This document shows, piece after piece, positions 51,332 through 61,086 of a stretch of 64,000 nucleotides of DNA. Origin of the DNA: DAINPP01 sp036743375 (GTDB lineage Bacteria > Thermotogota > Thermotogae > MWEM01); the NCBI GenBank assembly GCA_036743375.1, contig DAINPP010000007.1, positions 1 to 64,000 on the forward strand, in the 5' to 3' direction. The position numbers were made by a program, and so were the translations under genes. The notes beneath the pieces are model-generated. The model was not told the DNA's origin. It saw nothing but the letters and a program-made list of their open reading frames with translations, and did no database searches. Each line of letters begins with the position of its first letter. The first letter of the stretch is position 1.

Positions 51332-51718
51332 ATGACAAGAGAAGACATCATAAAGGCAATTGAAGAAATGACAGTAACGGAGCTTTCACAGCTCGTAAAG
51401 GACATCGAGGAAAAATTTGACGTTAAGGCTCAGGCACCTATGGCCATGGCAGTTGCACCTGCAGCTGGCGGAGCGGCAGCTGGAGCAGAAGAAGAAAAAA
51501 CCGATTTCAAAGTTATGCTCACAAGCTTCGGACAGAAAAAGATAGCAGTTATCAAGGTTGTTAGAGAAATCACAGGACTCGGTCTTAAAGAAGCTAAGGA
51601 ACTCGTTGACAACGCTGGATCAGATACTGCAATCATCAAGGAAGCTGCACCTAAGGACGAAGCAGAAGATATCAAGGCAAAACTCGCTGAAGCTGGTGCA
51701 GAAGTAGAACTTAAGTAA
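51332..51718 (+). CDS. rplL: 50S ribosomal protein L7/L12
   Basis: A 128-residue acidic stalk protein. Order: N-terminal dimerisation helix, Ala/Gly-rich hinge (AVAPAAGGAAAGAEEE), and C-terminal domain with KVVREITGLGLKEAKELVD. It recruits translation factors. A GGAGGTG ribosome site precedes ATG, and a hairpin follows. Confidence 0.97.
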   Translation: MTREDIIKAIEEMTVTELSQLVKDIEEKFDVKAQAPMAMAVAPAAGGAAAGAEEEKTDFKVMLTSFGQKKIAVIKVVREITGLGLKEAKELVDNAGSDTAIIKEAAPKDEAEDIKAKLAEAGAEVELK

Positions 51719-51747
51719 TTGAATTTACGTCATAATATCTAATAGAG

Positions 51748-51776
51748 TGCATCAGGCTGAGGCCTGATGCATTTTT
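51748..51776 (+). terminator. Terminator/attenuator between rplL and rpoB
   Basis: Stem TGCATCAGGC/GCCTGATGCA with a TGAG loop, followed by TTTTT. Its position fits the partial terminator that lowers rpo relative to rpl transcription in many bacteria. Confidence 0.85.
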
Positions 51777-51814
51777 GTGTTAAAAATCTTATTCTCTCCA
51801 AGAGGTGATTTGCA

Positions 51815-54800
51815 TTGAAACAGGAGAGCTTCGGCAGAAGAGAACGAAAAGTTTACGGTAAAATCGGTGAAGCTATTAAAGTACCAAATTTGATTGACAT
51901 GCAATTGGAGTCCTACCAGGAATTTTTGGATAAGGGGATAATGGAAGTTCTGAAAAAATTCTCCCCTATCAGGTCACAACCACACAGAGGCGATCTCAGA
52001 AAAGATGAGAAGGGCTTTGTGCTTGAGTTCATTGATACGGAAATTGGTGAACCCAACGAAGATGAAAATGAATGTAAGGCAAAAGGAATCAGCTATACGG
52101 TTCCGCTTTATGTAAAGGTAAGAATATCGGATATCAACACCGGGGAAATGCGTGAAGAAAATGCCTTTTTTGGTTATATCCCGTTTATGACTGAACGAGG
52201 ATCGTTCATCATTAACGGAGCTGAAAGAGTTGTTGTCAATCAGCTTGTCAGATCACCCGGTATTTATTTTGTCAGTGAAAGTCTTACGCCGGGTAAGAAT
52301 GATATTCTCATGTCACACTTCCTTCCGCAGAGAGGGGCCTGGCTTGAGATCATGCTGAACACGAACAAGAACATTCTTCAGGCGAGGATTGACAGAAGAA
52401 GAAAGGTTAACCTTCTCCTGTTTCTGAAGAGTATCGGTTTTACGGATAATGTGGAGCTGTTTGAGAACTTTCCGTATGTGATAGAAGTTTACAGTAAAAA
52501 GGATCTTGAGAAGTATGCGGATGCAATCGTGTTGAGCGATATAACGGACGCAAGAGGGGACGTTATCGTTGCGAAAGGCGAGAAGCTGGAGAAAAAGGTA
52601 TTCGATGATATTATAGATAATGGTATAGAACGCATCACCATTCTCAATCCCAATATGCAGAACACATTTGAGAAACTCGATGATTCCTTAAAGGAATCAG
52701 GCGAAAATGAAGCGGTTATAGAACTCTTCAGAAAACTGAAACCCGGTGAAATACCGAGGGTCAATACGTCGAAGAATTATTTGTATAATCTTTATTTCAG
52801 TGACGAAAAATATGAATTTTCTGATGTTGGAAGATACAAGATGAACAGAAGACTCGACGGTGTTTACAATAAGTACAGAGCCCTTCATGGGTTGGAAGGT
52901 GAAGAGCGGTACAACGAGCAGTCACAGGTCATTGAAAAACTGGATCTTCTGCTTGCCACAATACATGTGCTCGATCTTGAACAGGACAGCACGTTGCTTG
53001 ATACGAAGGATCATCTTGGTAACAAAAGGGTAAGAACGGTTGGGGAATTGCTGAAGACGGAGTTTGAAAGAGGTTTCTCGAAAATACAGAAGCTGATTAC
53101 CGAAAAACTCACGGTTTACAATTCTCTGGAGAAGATTTCAATACAGAGTCTTATCAACGTAAGACCGATCATCATATCCATGAATCAGTTCTTTGCATCG
53201 AGTCAGCTGTCACAGTTTATGGACCAGGTCAACCCGCTTTCCGAGCTGACTCACAAGAGAAGACTTTCCTCTATAGGCCCCGGTGGACTTAAGAGAGAGA
53301 GGGCAAAGATAGAGGTTCGAGACGTTCACGATTCTCATTACGGAAGAATGTGTCCTATAGAAACACCTGAAGGTGCAAATATAGGGCTTATTACATCTTT
53401 GGCGACATTTGCAACTACCAACCCCTATGGGTTTCTGATTACTCCTTACAGAAAGGTAGTAAACAGCAAGGTAACGGAACAGATAGATTATCTGACGGCA
53501 AATGAGGAAGAACGGTATTATGTCGCACAGGCAAATACTCAGATTGCCGAAGATGGGATGATTGCATCAGAGAGGGTTCCTGTTCGTTTGCACGGTGAAA
53601 TGCAGTATGTTGACCGTTCGGAAGTTGGATATATAGATGTATCTCCTAAGCAGACGGTCTCCATCTCGACGGCCTTGATTCCGTTTCTTGAACACGATGA
53701 CTCCAACCGTGCATTGATGGGTTCAAACATGCAGCGTCAGGGGGTTCCGGTTATTCATCCACAGGCACCGCGTGTTGGTACGGGTGTTGAATGGGTTGCG
53801 GCAAGAGACTCAGGGTTTATCGTAAGGGCCAAACATCCCGGACAGGTTGTTAAAGTGGACTCAAGAAAGATTCAGATACATAGAATGGATGAAACCGGTA
53901 AGCTGATTTTTGAAAAGGCGAAACCGAAGATAGATGTTTACAAACTGCAGAAATTTGTCAGATCAAATCAGGATACGATGGTGAATCAGAGACCGATCAT
54001 CAACGTTGGTGAAAAGGTTGAAAAGGGAGATCCGCTTGCGGATGGTCCTGCAACGGATATGGGAGAGCTGGCACTTGGGCAGAATATCGTTGTATCATTC
54101 ATGCCATGGGAAGGATATAACTTTGAAGATGCTATTCTTCTGAATCAGGATCTTCTGAAGACGGACACCTTCACGTCGGTTCATATAGAACTCCATGAAG
54201 TCAACGCAAGGGAAACGAGACTCGGTTCTGAAGAAATCACACCGGATATTCCAAACGTCAGCAAGGAAAGACTGAAGAATCTCGATGAAAATGGAATCGT
54301 CAGAATAGGGGCGATGGTTTCGTCGGAAGATATCCTGGTGGGTAAGGTTACACCGAAAGGTGAGGCGGAGATATCCCCTGAAGAAAAGATCATCAGATCG
54401 GTATTTGGTGACAGGGGTAGAGATATACAGGATACGTCTCTTAAACTTCCTCATGGTGTCAGTGGAAGGGTTATTGATGTTAAGGTTTATGATAAAAACG
54501 ACGTTGCAGAATTGGGCGCAGGGGTCAACAAGATGATCAGAGTCTATGTCGCCTGTAGAAAACCGCTGAACGTTGGAGATAAACTCGCTGGACGTCATGG
54601 AAACAAGGGGGTTATTTCCAGAATACTCCCGAGAGAGGACATGCCGTTCCTTCCAAATGGTGAGCCGGTAGAAATGATCTTGACGCCGCTTGGGGTTCCA
54701 TCGCGAATGAACCTCGGACAGATTCTTGAAACGCATCTTGGATGGTTGGCACATCTCAACAACTGGTTTGTGGCAACACCGGTCTTTGATGGGGCTAAGG

Positions 54801-55318
54801 AAGATGAGATTCTGGACGAGCTGTATAAAAAAAGAGTGGAACTTGGTCTCGATAAAGGGGACAGCGCTGAAAAGAAGAGCGGAAAGGTTCAGCTCAGAGA
54901 TGGAAGGACTGGGATTGCCTTTGATCAGCCGGTAACGGTTGGGGTTATGTACATGCTTAAGCTGGTTCATATCGCTCAGGATAAGATACATGCGAGAAGT
55001 GTCGGTCCTTATTCTCTGATTCATCAGCAGCCACTTGGTGGTAAGGCGCAGTTTGGTGGACAGCGTTTCGGAGAGATGGAAGTCTGGGCGCTTGAAGCTT
55101 ATGGAGCCACACATACACTCAGTGAGATGCTGACGATCAAATCAGATGACGTTCAGGGAAGAAATGAAGTTTACAAGGCAATACTTAAGAATAAAAATGT
55201 TCCGGAACCAGGAATTCCTGAGAGTTTTAAGGTTCTTGTCAAGGAACTCAGAGGTGTAGCGTTGGATGTTAAAGTCTTTGATGAAAACGACAATGAAATA
55301 GACCTCGATAAGGAATGA
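51815..55318 (+). CDS. rpoB: RNA polymerase beta subunit
   Basis: A 1167-residue subunit. Typical regions: rifampicin-pocket segment SSQLSQFMDQVNPLSELTHK and RRLSSIGPGGL; GRMCPIETPEGANIGLI; and NVGDKLAGRHGNKG in the active-centre region. The rifampicin-site motif has Met in place of the common Phe/Leu after Gln-Phe, seen elsewhere too. Start TTG 51815 with AGAGGTGAT before it. rpoC follows after 17 bases. Confidence 0.97.
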   Translation: MKQESFGRRERKVYGKIGEAIKVPNLIDMQLESYQEFLDKGIMEVLKKFSPIRSQPHRGDLRKDEKGFVLEFIDTEIGEPNEDENECKAKGISYTVPLYVKVRISDINTGEMREENAFFGYIPFMTERGSFIINGAERVVVNQLVRSPGIYFVSESLTPGKNDILMSHFLPQRGAWLEIMLNTNKNILQARIDRRRKVNLLLFLKSIGFTDNVELFENFPYVIEVYSKKDLEKYADAIVLSDITDARGDVIVAKGEKLEKKVFDDIIDNGIERITILNPNMQNTFEKLDDSLKESGENEAVIELFRKLKPGEIPRVNTSKNYLYNLYFSDEKYEFSDVGRYKMNRRLDGVYNKYRALHGLEGEERYNEQSQVIEKLDLLLATIHVLDLEQDSTLLDTKDHLGNKRVRTVGELLKTEFERGFSKIQKLITEKLTVYNSLEKISIQSLINVRPIIISMNQFFASSQLSQFMDQVNPLSELTHKRRLSSIGPGGLKRERAKIEVRDVHDSHYGRMCPIETPEGANIGLITSLATFATTNPYGFLITPYRKVVNSKVTEQIDYLTANEEERYYVAQANTQIAEDGMIASERVPVRLHGEMQYVDRSEVGYIDVSPKQTVSISTALIPFLEHDDSNRALMGSNMQRQGVPVIHPQAPRVGTGVEWVAARDSGFIVRAKHPGQVVKVDSRKIQIHRMDETGKLIFEKAKPKIDVYKLQKFVRSNQDTMVNQRPIINVGEKVEKGDPLADGPATDMGELALGQNIVVSFMPWEGYNFEDAILLNQDLLKTDTFTSVHIELHEVNARETRLGSEEITPDIPNVSKERLKNLDENGIVRIGAMVSSEDILVGKVTPKGEAEISPEEKIIRSVFGDRGRDIQDTSLKLPHGVSGRVIDVKVYDKNDVAELGAGVNKMIRVYVACRKPLNVGDKLAGRHGNKGVISRILPREDMPFLPNGEPVEMILTPLGVPSRMNLGQILETHLGWLAHLNNWFVATPVFDGAKEDEILDELYKKRVELGLDKGDSAEKKSGKVQLRDGRTGIAFDQPVTVGVMYMLKLVHIAQDKIHARSVGPYSLIHQQPLGGKAQFGGQRFGEMEVWALEAYGATHTLSEMLTIKSDDVQGRNEVYKAILKNKNVPEPGIPESFKVLVKELRGVALDVKVFDENDNEIDLDKE

Positions 55319-55335
55319 AGGGAAAGTGATGGACA

Positions 55336-58300
55336 ATGAAAAAGGTTAAGCATGTAAAGATCACGATGGCATCGCCAGATACCATTAGAAGTTGGTCAAA
55401 TGGAGAAATCAAGAAACCGGAAACCATCAATTACCGTACATTCAAACCTGAGAGAGATGGACTGTTCTGTGAAAAGATCTTTGGACCCACAAAGGATTAC
55501 GAATGTGCCTGTGGAAAGTACAAGGGAAGAAAGTACGAAGGAACTATCTGTGAAAGATGTAATGTCAAGGTAGAACCGAAGAGTGCGAGAAGACGAAACA
55601 TGGGGCACATTGAACTCGCGGCTCCCGTTGTTCATCTCTGGTTCCTGAAGAGTACGCCGAGTATCCTGGCAAATCTACTCAACATGACCAGCAAGGATCT
55701 TGAGAACATTATCTATTTTGGCTCAAGGAGAATCATAGAAAAGATTTTTGTCGTTATTGACGGTAAATCCACTCAGTTTGACAAGGGGGATACCCTTTAT
55801 CAGACCGAATATGACATATATTCTCAGTTCTGGGATTTTGAAGCTCAGCCGGCCGTTGTTGTCAAAAATCCAAGTGGTCCGGTCAAGAGTAATATCAGCG
55901 GTATTGTTTCCATCAAAGAGGAAGAGACACATACCGATAAGATCATGTACTGGATCAACATAGCGGACAAGACGACACATGCTTATGATGTACATAAGGA
56001 TCAGGTCCTGAATTTCAAAGATGGAGACAGGATTGAAAAGGGTCAGGAAATCATCAGTGCACAGGTTATTGAACCGCTTTATGCTTCCATAGACGGAACG
56101 GTAGAAGTTGATGAAGGTCTTGGAACCATCAACATCATGCCGGTGACGACGAGCGGAGATCAGCCTGCCAATTTCTCGATTCCGTTTGGTGCAAAAGTGC
56201 TTGTCAAAGACGGACAGAAGATCAAAAAAGGTGAAAAACTCACCGACTCCGTTTCCTATCCTACCGTGGCCGCCGATATCAGTGGGAATGTTGTATTTGA
56301 TAAGGGGCTCTCAGGAAGGGCACTCGTTGACGGAAAGGTACAGTCGACTTCAAGCGGTAAAGTGAGAGTGGAAAATGTCATCGAAGAGAGAAATTATCCC
56401 GTGATAGAAGGTTCGATCATCTACGTTTCCGAAGGTGAAAAGGTGGAAGAGGGAACACATATCGCGGATCGGTTTGTCTACGAAGAGGAAATTCTCTCTA
56501 TCGAGGAATATCAGATGCTTGAAAACCATTATCCCGGGATGTTCCAACCGGAACCGGAAATAGAAAACGATCGGCCGATAATGGTGATAACGGAAATAGA
56601 TGAAGAAGTTTCAGAAGAAATAGGTAAACAGGTTGGGGATATTCTTACCGACAACGAGTTTGAGGCCTATGAAACGGTCTACCCAACAAAGATCATAGCA
56701 AAGACCGGTGCAGAGGCCGTCAAGATCCTGCTCGGGAAGCTCGATCTTGAAGGGATTGTTGTGGAAATAGAGGATGAACTCAAGGACCTTCCGAAGTCCA
56801 GCGCGAGGGTGATCAAACTCAGGAAGAGACTTCAGATCGTCAAGAATCTCCTCGAATCGAGAAACGATCCGACGTGGATGATCATGGATGCCGTTCCGGT
56901 CATTCCACCTGAACTCAGACCGATGATTCAGATCGAAGGGGGACGATTTGCAACGACCGACCTCAACGATCTGTACAGAAGGGTGATTAACAGAAACAAT
57001 CGACTGAAAAAACTCATGGATCTCGGTGCACCTGAGGTCATCGTGAGAAACGAGAAGCGAATGCTTCAGCAGTCGGTTGACGCACTCATATACAATGGAA
57101 GAATGTCTAAGGCGATTACGGATAGAGGCGGAAGACCGCTTAAATCACTGACCGACCTTCTCAAGGGAAAGAAGGGGAGGTTCCGAAGAAACCTTCTTGG
57201 AAAGCGTGTGGATTATTCTGGACGAGCCGTTATCGTTGTAGGTCCGGATCTGAAGATTCATGAATGCGGTATTCCGAAGAAGATGGCACTGGAACTCTTC
57301 AAGCCTTTTGTTCTGGCAAGGTTGCTTGGAGCGGATTCTACTTCCAAGAGTGCGAAGAAATTGAAGAAGGCTATCATTGAAAAGGAAATGCCACAGGCAT
57401 GGGAAGTGCTTGAAGATGTGATCAAGGATCATCCGGTTATGTTGAACCGTGCGCCGACTCTTCACAGAATCTCTATTCAGGCCTTTATTCCAAAGCTCGT
57501 AGAAGGGAACGCCATTAAGCTTCATCCGTTGGTCTGTACACCGTTTAATGCGGACTTTGATGGAGACCAGATGGCCGTTCATGTTCCATTGTCAGCGAGG
57601 GCCCAGGCGGAAACCAAATGGTTGATGCTTTCAAGGTACAATATCATTTCGCCGGCGAGTGGTCAGCCGCTCTCAATGCCCGCGAAGGATATTATCTTCG
57701 GTGTTTACTATATGACCATGGTAGACAGGGAATATGAAGATATTAAACCGGCTGATATCAGAATGAAGTTCTCCTGTTTCGAAGAAGTCCTTCTTGCCGT
57801 TGAGCATTCATGGTTGAATGACAGGAATCACGTTCTGAATCTGCACACGCCGATCCTTTACTTCAAGAATGGTGAGAGGATCAAGACGACTCCAGGTCGA
57901 GTTATTTTCAATCAGAGGATTCCGGACCAGTTCAAGGATTATGGGCAAACCTTTGGGAAGAAACAGATCAAGAAGATGTGTTACGATGTCTTCAAGGAAA
58001 TGGGTATCGACAGGACAGCTGATCTTCTCGATGATATCAAGGCACTCGGTTTCCATTATGCGACGATCTCAGGTTTGACTTTCTCCGTTTCCGATGTGGA
58101 GATTTCACCTGAAAAGCATGATATCCTTGAAAGATCGGAAGCAAAAGTTGCAACGATAGAGGATTATTATAATAATGGGTATCTGACGGATTTTGAAAGA
58201 TACCGTGAAATCATAAAGGTATGGGATAAGGCAACGAGTGATATACAGAAAGTAACCGTTAAGTATATCGCAAGGGATCCGTATAATCCTGTTCAGATGA

Positions 58301-60294
58301 TGATCACATCCGGAGCAAGAGGTAACGAGGACCAGTTGAAACAGCTTGCGGGAATGAGAGGATTGATGGCAGGTCCTGCCGGAGATATCATCGAAATTCC
58401 TATCCGTTCAAACTTCCGTGAAGGGTTGACCGTTTCAGAATTCTTCCTTTCAACACACGGTGGTCGAAAGGGAGCGGCGGATACCGCACTCAGAACTTCA
58501 AACGCGGGGTATCTGACGAGAAGACTGGTAGACGTTGCGCAGGGGATCGTTGTCACACAGGCGGATTGTGGAACCCATAACGGTCTTGAGGCCACTGCAC
58601 TCAGAGATGATGAGATGGTCATCGAAGGTCTTGCGGATAACATATTCGGAAGAGTACTGGCCAAACCGGTTTATGATCCGCTTACGGGAGATATCCTTGC
58701 TCATGATACGATCGCTGACAGAAAGTATGAAAGGGATCTCATGATAAGGGACGAAGATGCCGCATTCCTTGCCGGTTATTCAAGAAAGGTTCCCGTATTC
58801 AAGGAAAGTATCCTTATGTTTGACGATGCAAAAGGCGAACATCACGAATACGTTGAAGTGAAGGAAAATATCTTTGCCTCGAACGGAGAATTGCTTGTTC
58901 AGGCAGGAACACCGATTAATGGACATCTTATTCAGGAATGTAAGGATAGAAATATAAAGGAAGTTCCGGTTGTTCAATATCCGGTTGTTGGAAATTATTC
59001 CAAGGAAAAGGTCATGAATAAGAGCGGAGAGGTCACATTACTCGTTGAAGAGGAGAAGATTGATCCCGCAACGGCCAGATTACTTATGGATAACGGAATA
59101 GACGAAGTGGAAGTCAGACCAACCATAGTCATCAGAAGCGTATTCACCTGTGAATCAGAGAATGGTGTCTGTGCCAAGTGTTATGGAATGGACCTTTCGA
59201 ATCATAATATCGTGAACATTGGAGAAGCGGTTGGGGTTGTCGCCGCACAGTCTATCGGGGAACCGGGAACTCAGCTGACAATGAGAACCTTCCATACCGG
59301 AGGGATTGCATCGACGGCGGATATTACACAGGGTCTTCCAAGAGCGGAAGAACTCTTTGAAGCGAGAAAGAAACTCAAGGAAACCCCGGCGGTGTTCAGT
59401 ACGGTACGCGGTTTTGTAAAGGATATAAAGCATGAGGAAAGAAGAACGAAGATCTTCATTGAAGACTATGATGGTGGTATAGTGGACTATGAACTTGGCA
59501 GCACACACAAGACAAGGGTTTCTGTGGGAGACAAGGTTCTTCCGGGCAGTGCGTTGTCTACGGGTGCGATCAGACCAAGGGAATTAATGACCGAACTCAG
59601 TGTGGACAGTACCTTCCAGTACATGCTCAGGGAAATCAAACGAGTCTATTCTGAACAGGGTGTACCTATTCATAACAAGCATATCGAAATCATCATCAGC
59701 CAGATGCTTGGCAAGGTGGAAATTGTCGATCCGGGTGATACGGATTATATGATCGGTGATCTTGTGTCCGTAAACGAAGTCAAGAGAGACAACAACAAGT
59801 TGCTCAAGAAGAACGGTAAGGTCAATGAGAATCGAAAGAAGATCCTTGGGAAGACACTTTCCAAACATATTTTAGTGAGAAGAGACGGTAAGATCGATGA
59901 ACTCGCAAAGCTTGATGACGAAGTAACTACTGAACTTCTTAAGGAATGTATTGATGCAGGGATCAAAGAGCTGGAAGTCTTCGAAGGTAACGAAGAGGGG
60001 ACCGTCAAGCTCTATCAGATCAACGTCAAGGAACCTGTCAAATACAGAAGAAAACTCCTTAGAATCACCAAGGCGTCCCTTAAGCGAGAAGGTTGGCTCA
60101 GCGCCGCATCGTTCCAGCAGACCTCACAGGTCCTGACCGAGAGTGCCCTCAAATCAAGTATCGATGAATTGCTTGGTGTTAAGGAAAATGTTATCATCGG
60201 GCAGCTTGTTCCAGCCGGTACGGGTATGGATTGGTATTCTGGTGTAACCTGCGAAGAAGTAGTCAACAACGAGAATCAGGAGAATGTTGGTTAA
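55336..60294 (+). CDS. rpoC: RNA polymerase beta' subunit with long N-terminal-third insertion
   Basis: A 1652-residue subunit, longer than the roughly 1200-1400 of most bacteria. The zinc-ribbon site is CACGKYKG...CERC near residues 59-77. The catalytic Mg motif NADFDGDQMAVH lies near 738. A second zinc site uses CESENGVCAKCYG. An insertion of about 250 residues, near 135-385, consists of beta-rich repeats (for example PVKSNISGIVSIKEEETHTD, then EPLYASIDGTVEVDEG). The like insertion is known in Thermotogota. Start ATG 55336 with AGGGAAAGTGATGG just before. Confidence 0.97.
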   Translation: MKKVKHVKITMASPDTIRSWSNGEIKKPETINYRTFKPERDGLFCEKIFGPTKDYECACGKYKGRKYEGTICERCNVKVEPKSARRRNMGHIELAAPVVHLWFLKSTPSILANLLNMTSKDLENIIYFGSRRIIEKIFVVIDGKSTQFDKGDTLYQTEYDIYSQFWDFEAQPAVVVKNPSGPVKSNISGIVSIKEEETHTDKIMYWINIADKTTHAYDVHKDQVLNFKDGDRIEKGQEIISAQVIEPLYASIDGTVEVDEGLGTINIMPVTTSGDQPANFSIPFGAKVLVKDGQKIKKGEKLTDSVSYPTVAADISGNVVFDKGLSGRALVDGKVQSTSSGKVRVENVIEERNYPVIEGSIIYVSEGEKVEEGTHIADRFVYEEEILSIEEYQMLENHYPGMFQPEPEIENDRPIMVITEIDEEVSEEIGKQVGDILTDNEFEAYETVYPTKIIAKTGAEAVKILLGKLDLEGIVVEIEDELKDLPKSSARVIKLRKRLQIVKNLLESRNDPTWMIMDAVPVIPPELRPMIQIEGGRFATTDLNDLYRRVINRNNRLKKLMDLGAPEVIVRNEKRMLQQSVDALIYNGRMSKAITDRGGRPLKSLTDLLKGKKGRFRRNLLGKRVDYSGRAVIVVGPDLKIHECGIPKKMALELFKPFVLARLLGADSTSKSAKKLKKAIIEKEMPQAWEVLEDVIKDHPVMLNRAPTLHRISIQAFIPKLVEGNAIKLHPLVCTPFNADFDGDQMAVHVPLSARAQAETKWLMLSRYNIISPASGQPLSMPAKDIIFGVYYMTMVDREYEDIKPADIRMKFSCFEEVLLAVEHSWLNDRNHVLNLHTPILYFKNGERIKTTPGRVIFNQRIPDQFKDYGQTFGKKQIKKMCYDVFKEMGIDRTADLLDDIKALGFHYATISGLTFSVSDVEISPEKHDILERSEAKVATIEDYYNNGYLTDFERYREIIKVWDKATSDIQKVTVKYIARDPYNPVQMMITSGARGNEDQLKQLAGMRGLMAGPAGDIIEIPIRSNFREGLTVSEFFLSTHGGRKGAADTALRTSNAGYLTRRLVDVAQGIVVTQADCGTHNGLEATALRDDEMVIEGLADNIFGRVLAKPVYDPLTGDILAHDTIADRKYERDLMIRDEDAAFLAGYSRKVPVFKESILMFDDAKGEHHEYVEVKENIFASNGELLVQAGTPINGHLIQECKDRNIKEVPVVQYPVVGNYSKEKVMNKSGEVTLLVEEEKIDPATARLLMDNGIDEVEVRPTIVIRSVFTCESENGVCAKCYGMDLSNHNIVNIGEAVGVVAAQSIGEPGTQLTMRTFHTGGIASTADITQGLPRAEELFEARKKLKETPAVFSTVRGFVKDIKHEERRTKIFIEDYDGGIVDYELGSTHKTRVSVGDKVLPGSALSTGAIRPRELMTELSVDSTFQYMLREIKRVYSEQGVPIHNKHIEIIISQMLGKVEIVDPGDTDYMIGDLVSVNEVKRDNNKLLKKNGKVNENRKKILGKTLSKHILVRRDGKIDELAKLDDEVTTELLKECIDAGIKELEVFEGNEEGTVKLYQINVKEPVKYRRKLLRITKASLKREGWLSAASFQQTSQVLTESALKSSIDELLGVKENVIIGQLVPAGTGMDWYSGVTCEEVVNNENQENVG

Positions 60295-60327
60295 TTTGTT
60301 TAATCAATGTAACGTTTCCAAATTGGT

Positions 60328-60356
60328 TTGGAGTTTAAGATTTTATGTGATATAAT
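60328..60356 (+). promoter_or_regulatory. Promoter of rpmE
   Basis: TTGGAG at 60328-60333 and TATAAT at 60351-60356 with TGA extension and 17-base spacer, 40 bases before the rpmE ATG. Confidence 0.65.
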
Positions 60357-60396
60357 GGCGAGGAATTTTGAGAGAATCGAAATAGAGGTGATAATG

Positions 60397-60606
60397 ATGA
60401 GATCAGATATACATCCAGAAATGAAAGAAATAACGGCGAAGTGTGCTTGTGGTGCAGAGTATCAGGTATGGAGCACAAAAGATGAGATGAAGCTTGATGT
60501 ATGTAGTAACTGTCATCCGTTCTTCCAGGGTAAGGGAGATTCTATGATCATCGATACGGAAGGTAGAATCGACAAATTCAGAAGAAAATATGGGGACAAT
60601 TATTAA
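60397..60606 (+). CDS. rpmE: 50S ribosomal protein L31
   Basis: A 69-residue C+ type L31. MRSDIHPEMKEITAKCACGAE begins with the usual IHP motif. The zinc cysteines are in CACG and CSNCHPFF, and IDTEGRIDKFRRKYG closes it. ATG 60397 is preferred since GAGG then sits 8 bases upstream; ATG 60394 is adjacent. A monocistronic unit between rpoC and tRNA-Ser. Confidence 0.95.
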   Translation: MRSDIHPEMKEITAKCACGAEYQVWSTKDEMKLDVCSNCHPFFQGKGDSMIIDTEGRIDKFRRKYGDNY

Positions 60607-60616
60607 AACTACGTTT

Positions 60617-60654
60617 TATCTTAAATCTTACGATTTATCTTAAATCTTACGATT
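60617..60654. repeat. Two-copy 19-base tandem repeat
   Basis: Two identical copies of a 19-base unit (TATCTTAAATCTTACGATT), at 60617-60635 and 60636-60654, between rpmE and its terminator. Each carries a small AAATC/GATTT palindrome. Probably a local slip duplication. Confidence 0.75.
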
Positions 60655-60659
60655 TAAGT

Positions 60660-60694
60660 CTTAGTTTCTAACGAAACTAATCTGAGTTTTTTTT
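60660..60694 (+). terminator. Terminator after rpmE
   Basis: An 8-bp stem TTAGTTTC/GAAACTAA (60661-60680) with TAAC loop, then six bases and an eight-T run. Confidence 0.7.
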
Positions 60695-60718
60695 ATGTGT
60701 TTTAGCTTATAACTGAGT

Positions 60719-60806
60719 GGAAGCGTGTCCGAATTGGCTAAGGAGCTGGTCTTGAAAATCAGTGGTGTTAGGCACCGTGTGGGTTCGAACCCCACCGCTT
60801 CCGCCA
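60719..60806 (+). tRNA. tRNA-Ser (anticodon UGA)
   Basis: An 88-base class II tRNA with a long variable arm and encoded CCA. Anticodon loop CTTGAAA gives UGA; acceptor GGAAGCG/CGCTTCC is perfect. Confidence 0.95.
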
Positions 60807-60815
60807 GTTAAGATA

Positions 60816-60850
60816 GAGAGGGAGATGAGTGATCATCTCTCTTTTTTTTT
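60816..60850 (+). terminator. Terminator after tRNA-Ser
   Basis: Stem AGAGGGAGATGA/TCATCTCTCT (one G.T pair) with a 4-base loop and a nine-T run. Confidence 0.88.
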
Positions 60851-60989
60851 GAACCTGTTGGAACTGAAGACTCGTGTTTAAACGGAGAATCACGGTGATG
60901 TAAGATCTTAATGCAAATCCTGAAGAGGCCACGTTGAAGTGAAGGAAGTGAAAAAGGCGCTGTGCAGCGGAGAATTCTTAGCTATCAAC
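60851..60989. other. Unassigned 139-base intergenic segment
   Basis: Lies between the tRNA-Ser terminator and the 24-bp hairpin. It has no open frame over 10 codons on the + strand and does not match any RNA family I know. It contains a small stem, CGCTGTGCAGCG. It could be the body of a small RNA that ends in the next hairpin, on either strand, but no good promoter is visible. Confidence 0.35.
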
Positions 60990-61042
60990 AAAATCCTGAG
61001 GTCTAAGCACAAAGTTTTTGTGCTTAGACCTCAGGATTTTTT
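60990..61042. terminator. Very strong bidirectional hairpin (24-bp perfect stem)
   Basis: Perfect pairing of 60990-61013 with 61017-61040 around a 3-base loop, A-flanked on the left and T-flanked on the right. It would end - strand transcription from comFB-like and + strand transcription entering from the left. Confidence 0.88.
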
Positions 61043-61086
61043 ATGATGAGACGATCCTGCCCCTTATCGGGCTAAGATGGGATGTT

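Noticed and set aside
54095..55114. 339-codon open frame on the - strand inside rpoB
   Set aside because: Lies wholly antisense to a conserved gene, has no protein-like motifs and a basic, low-quality composition; a shadow of codon bias.
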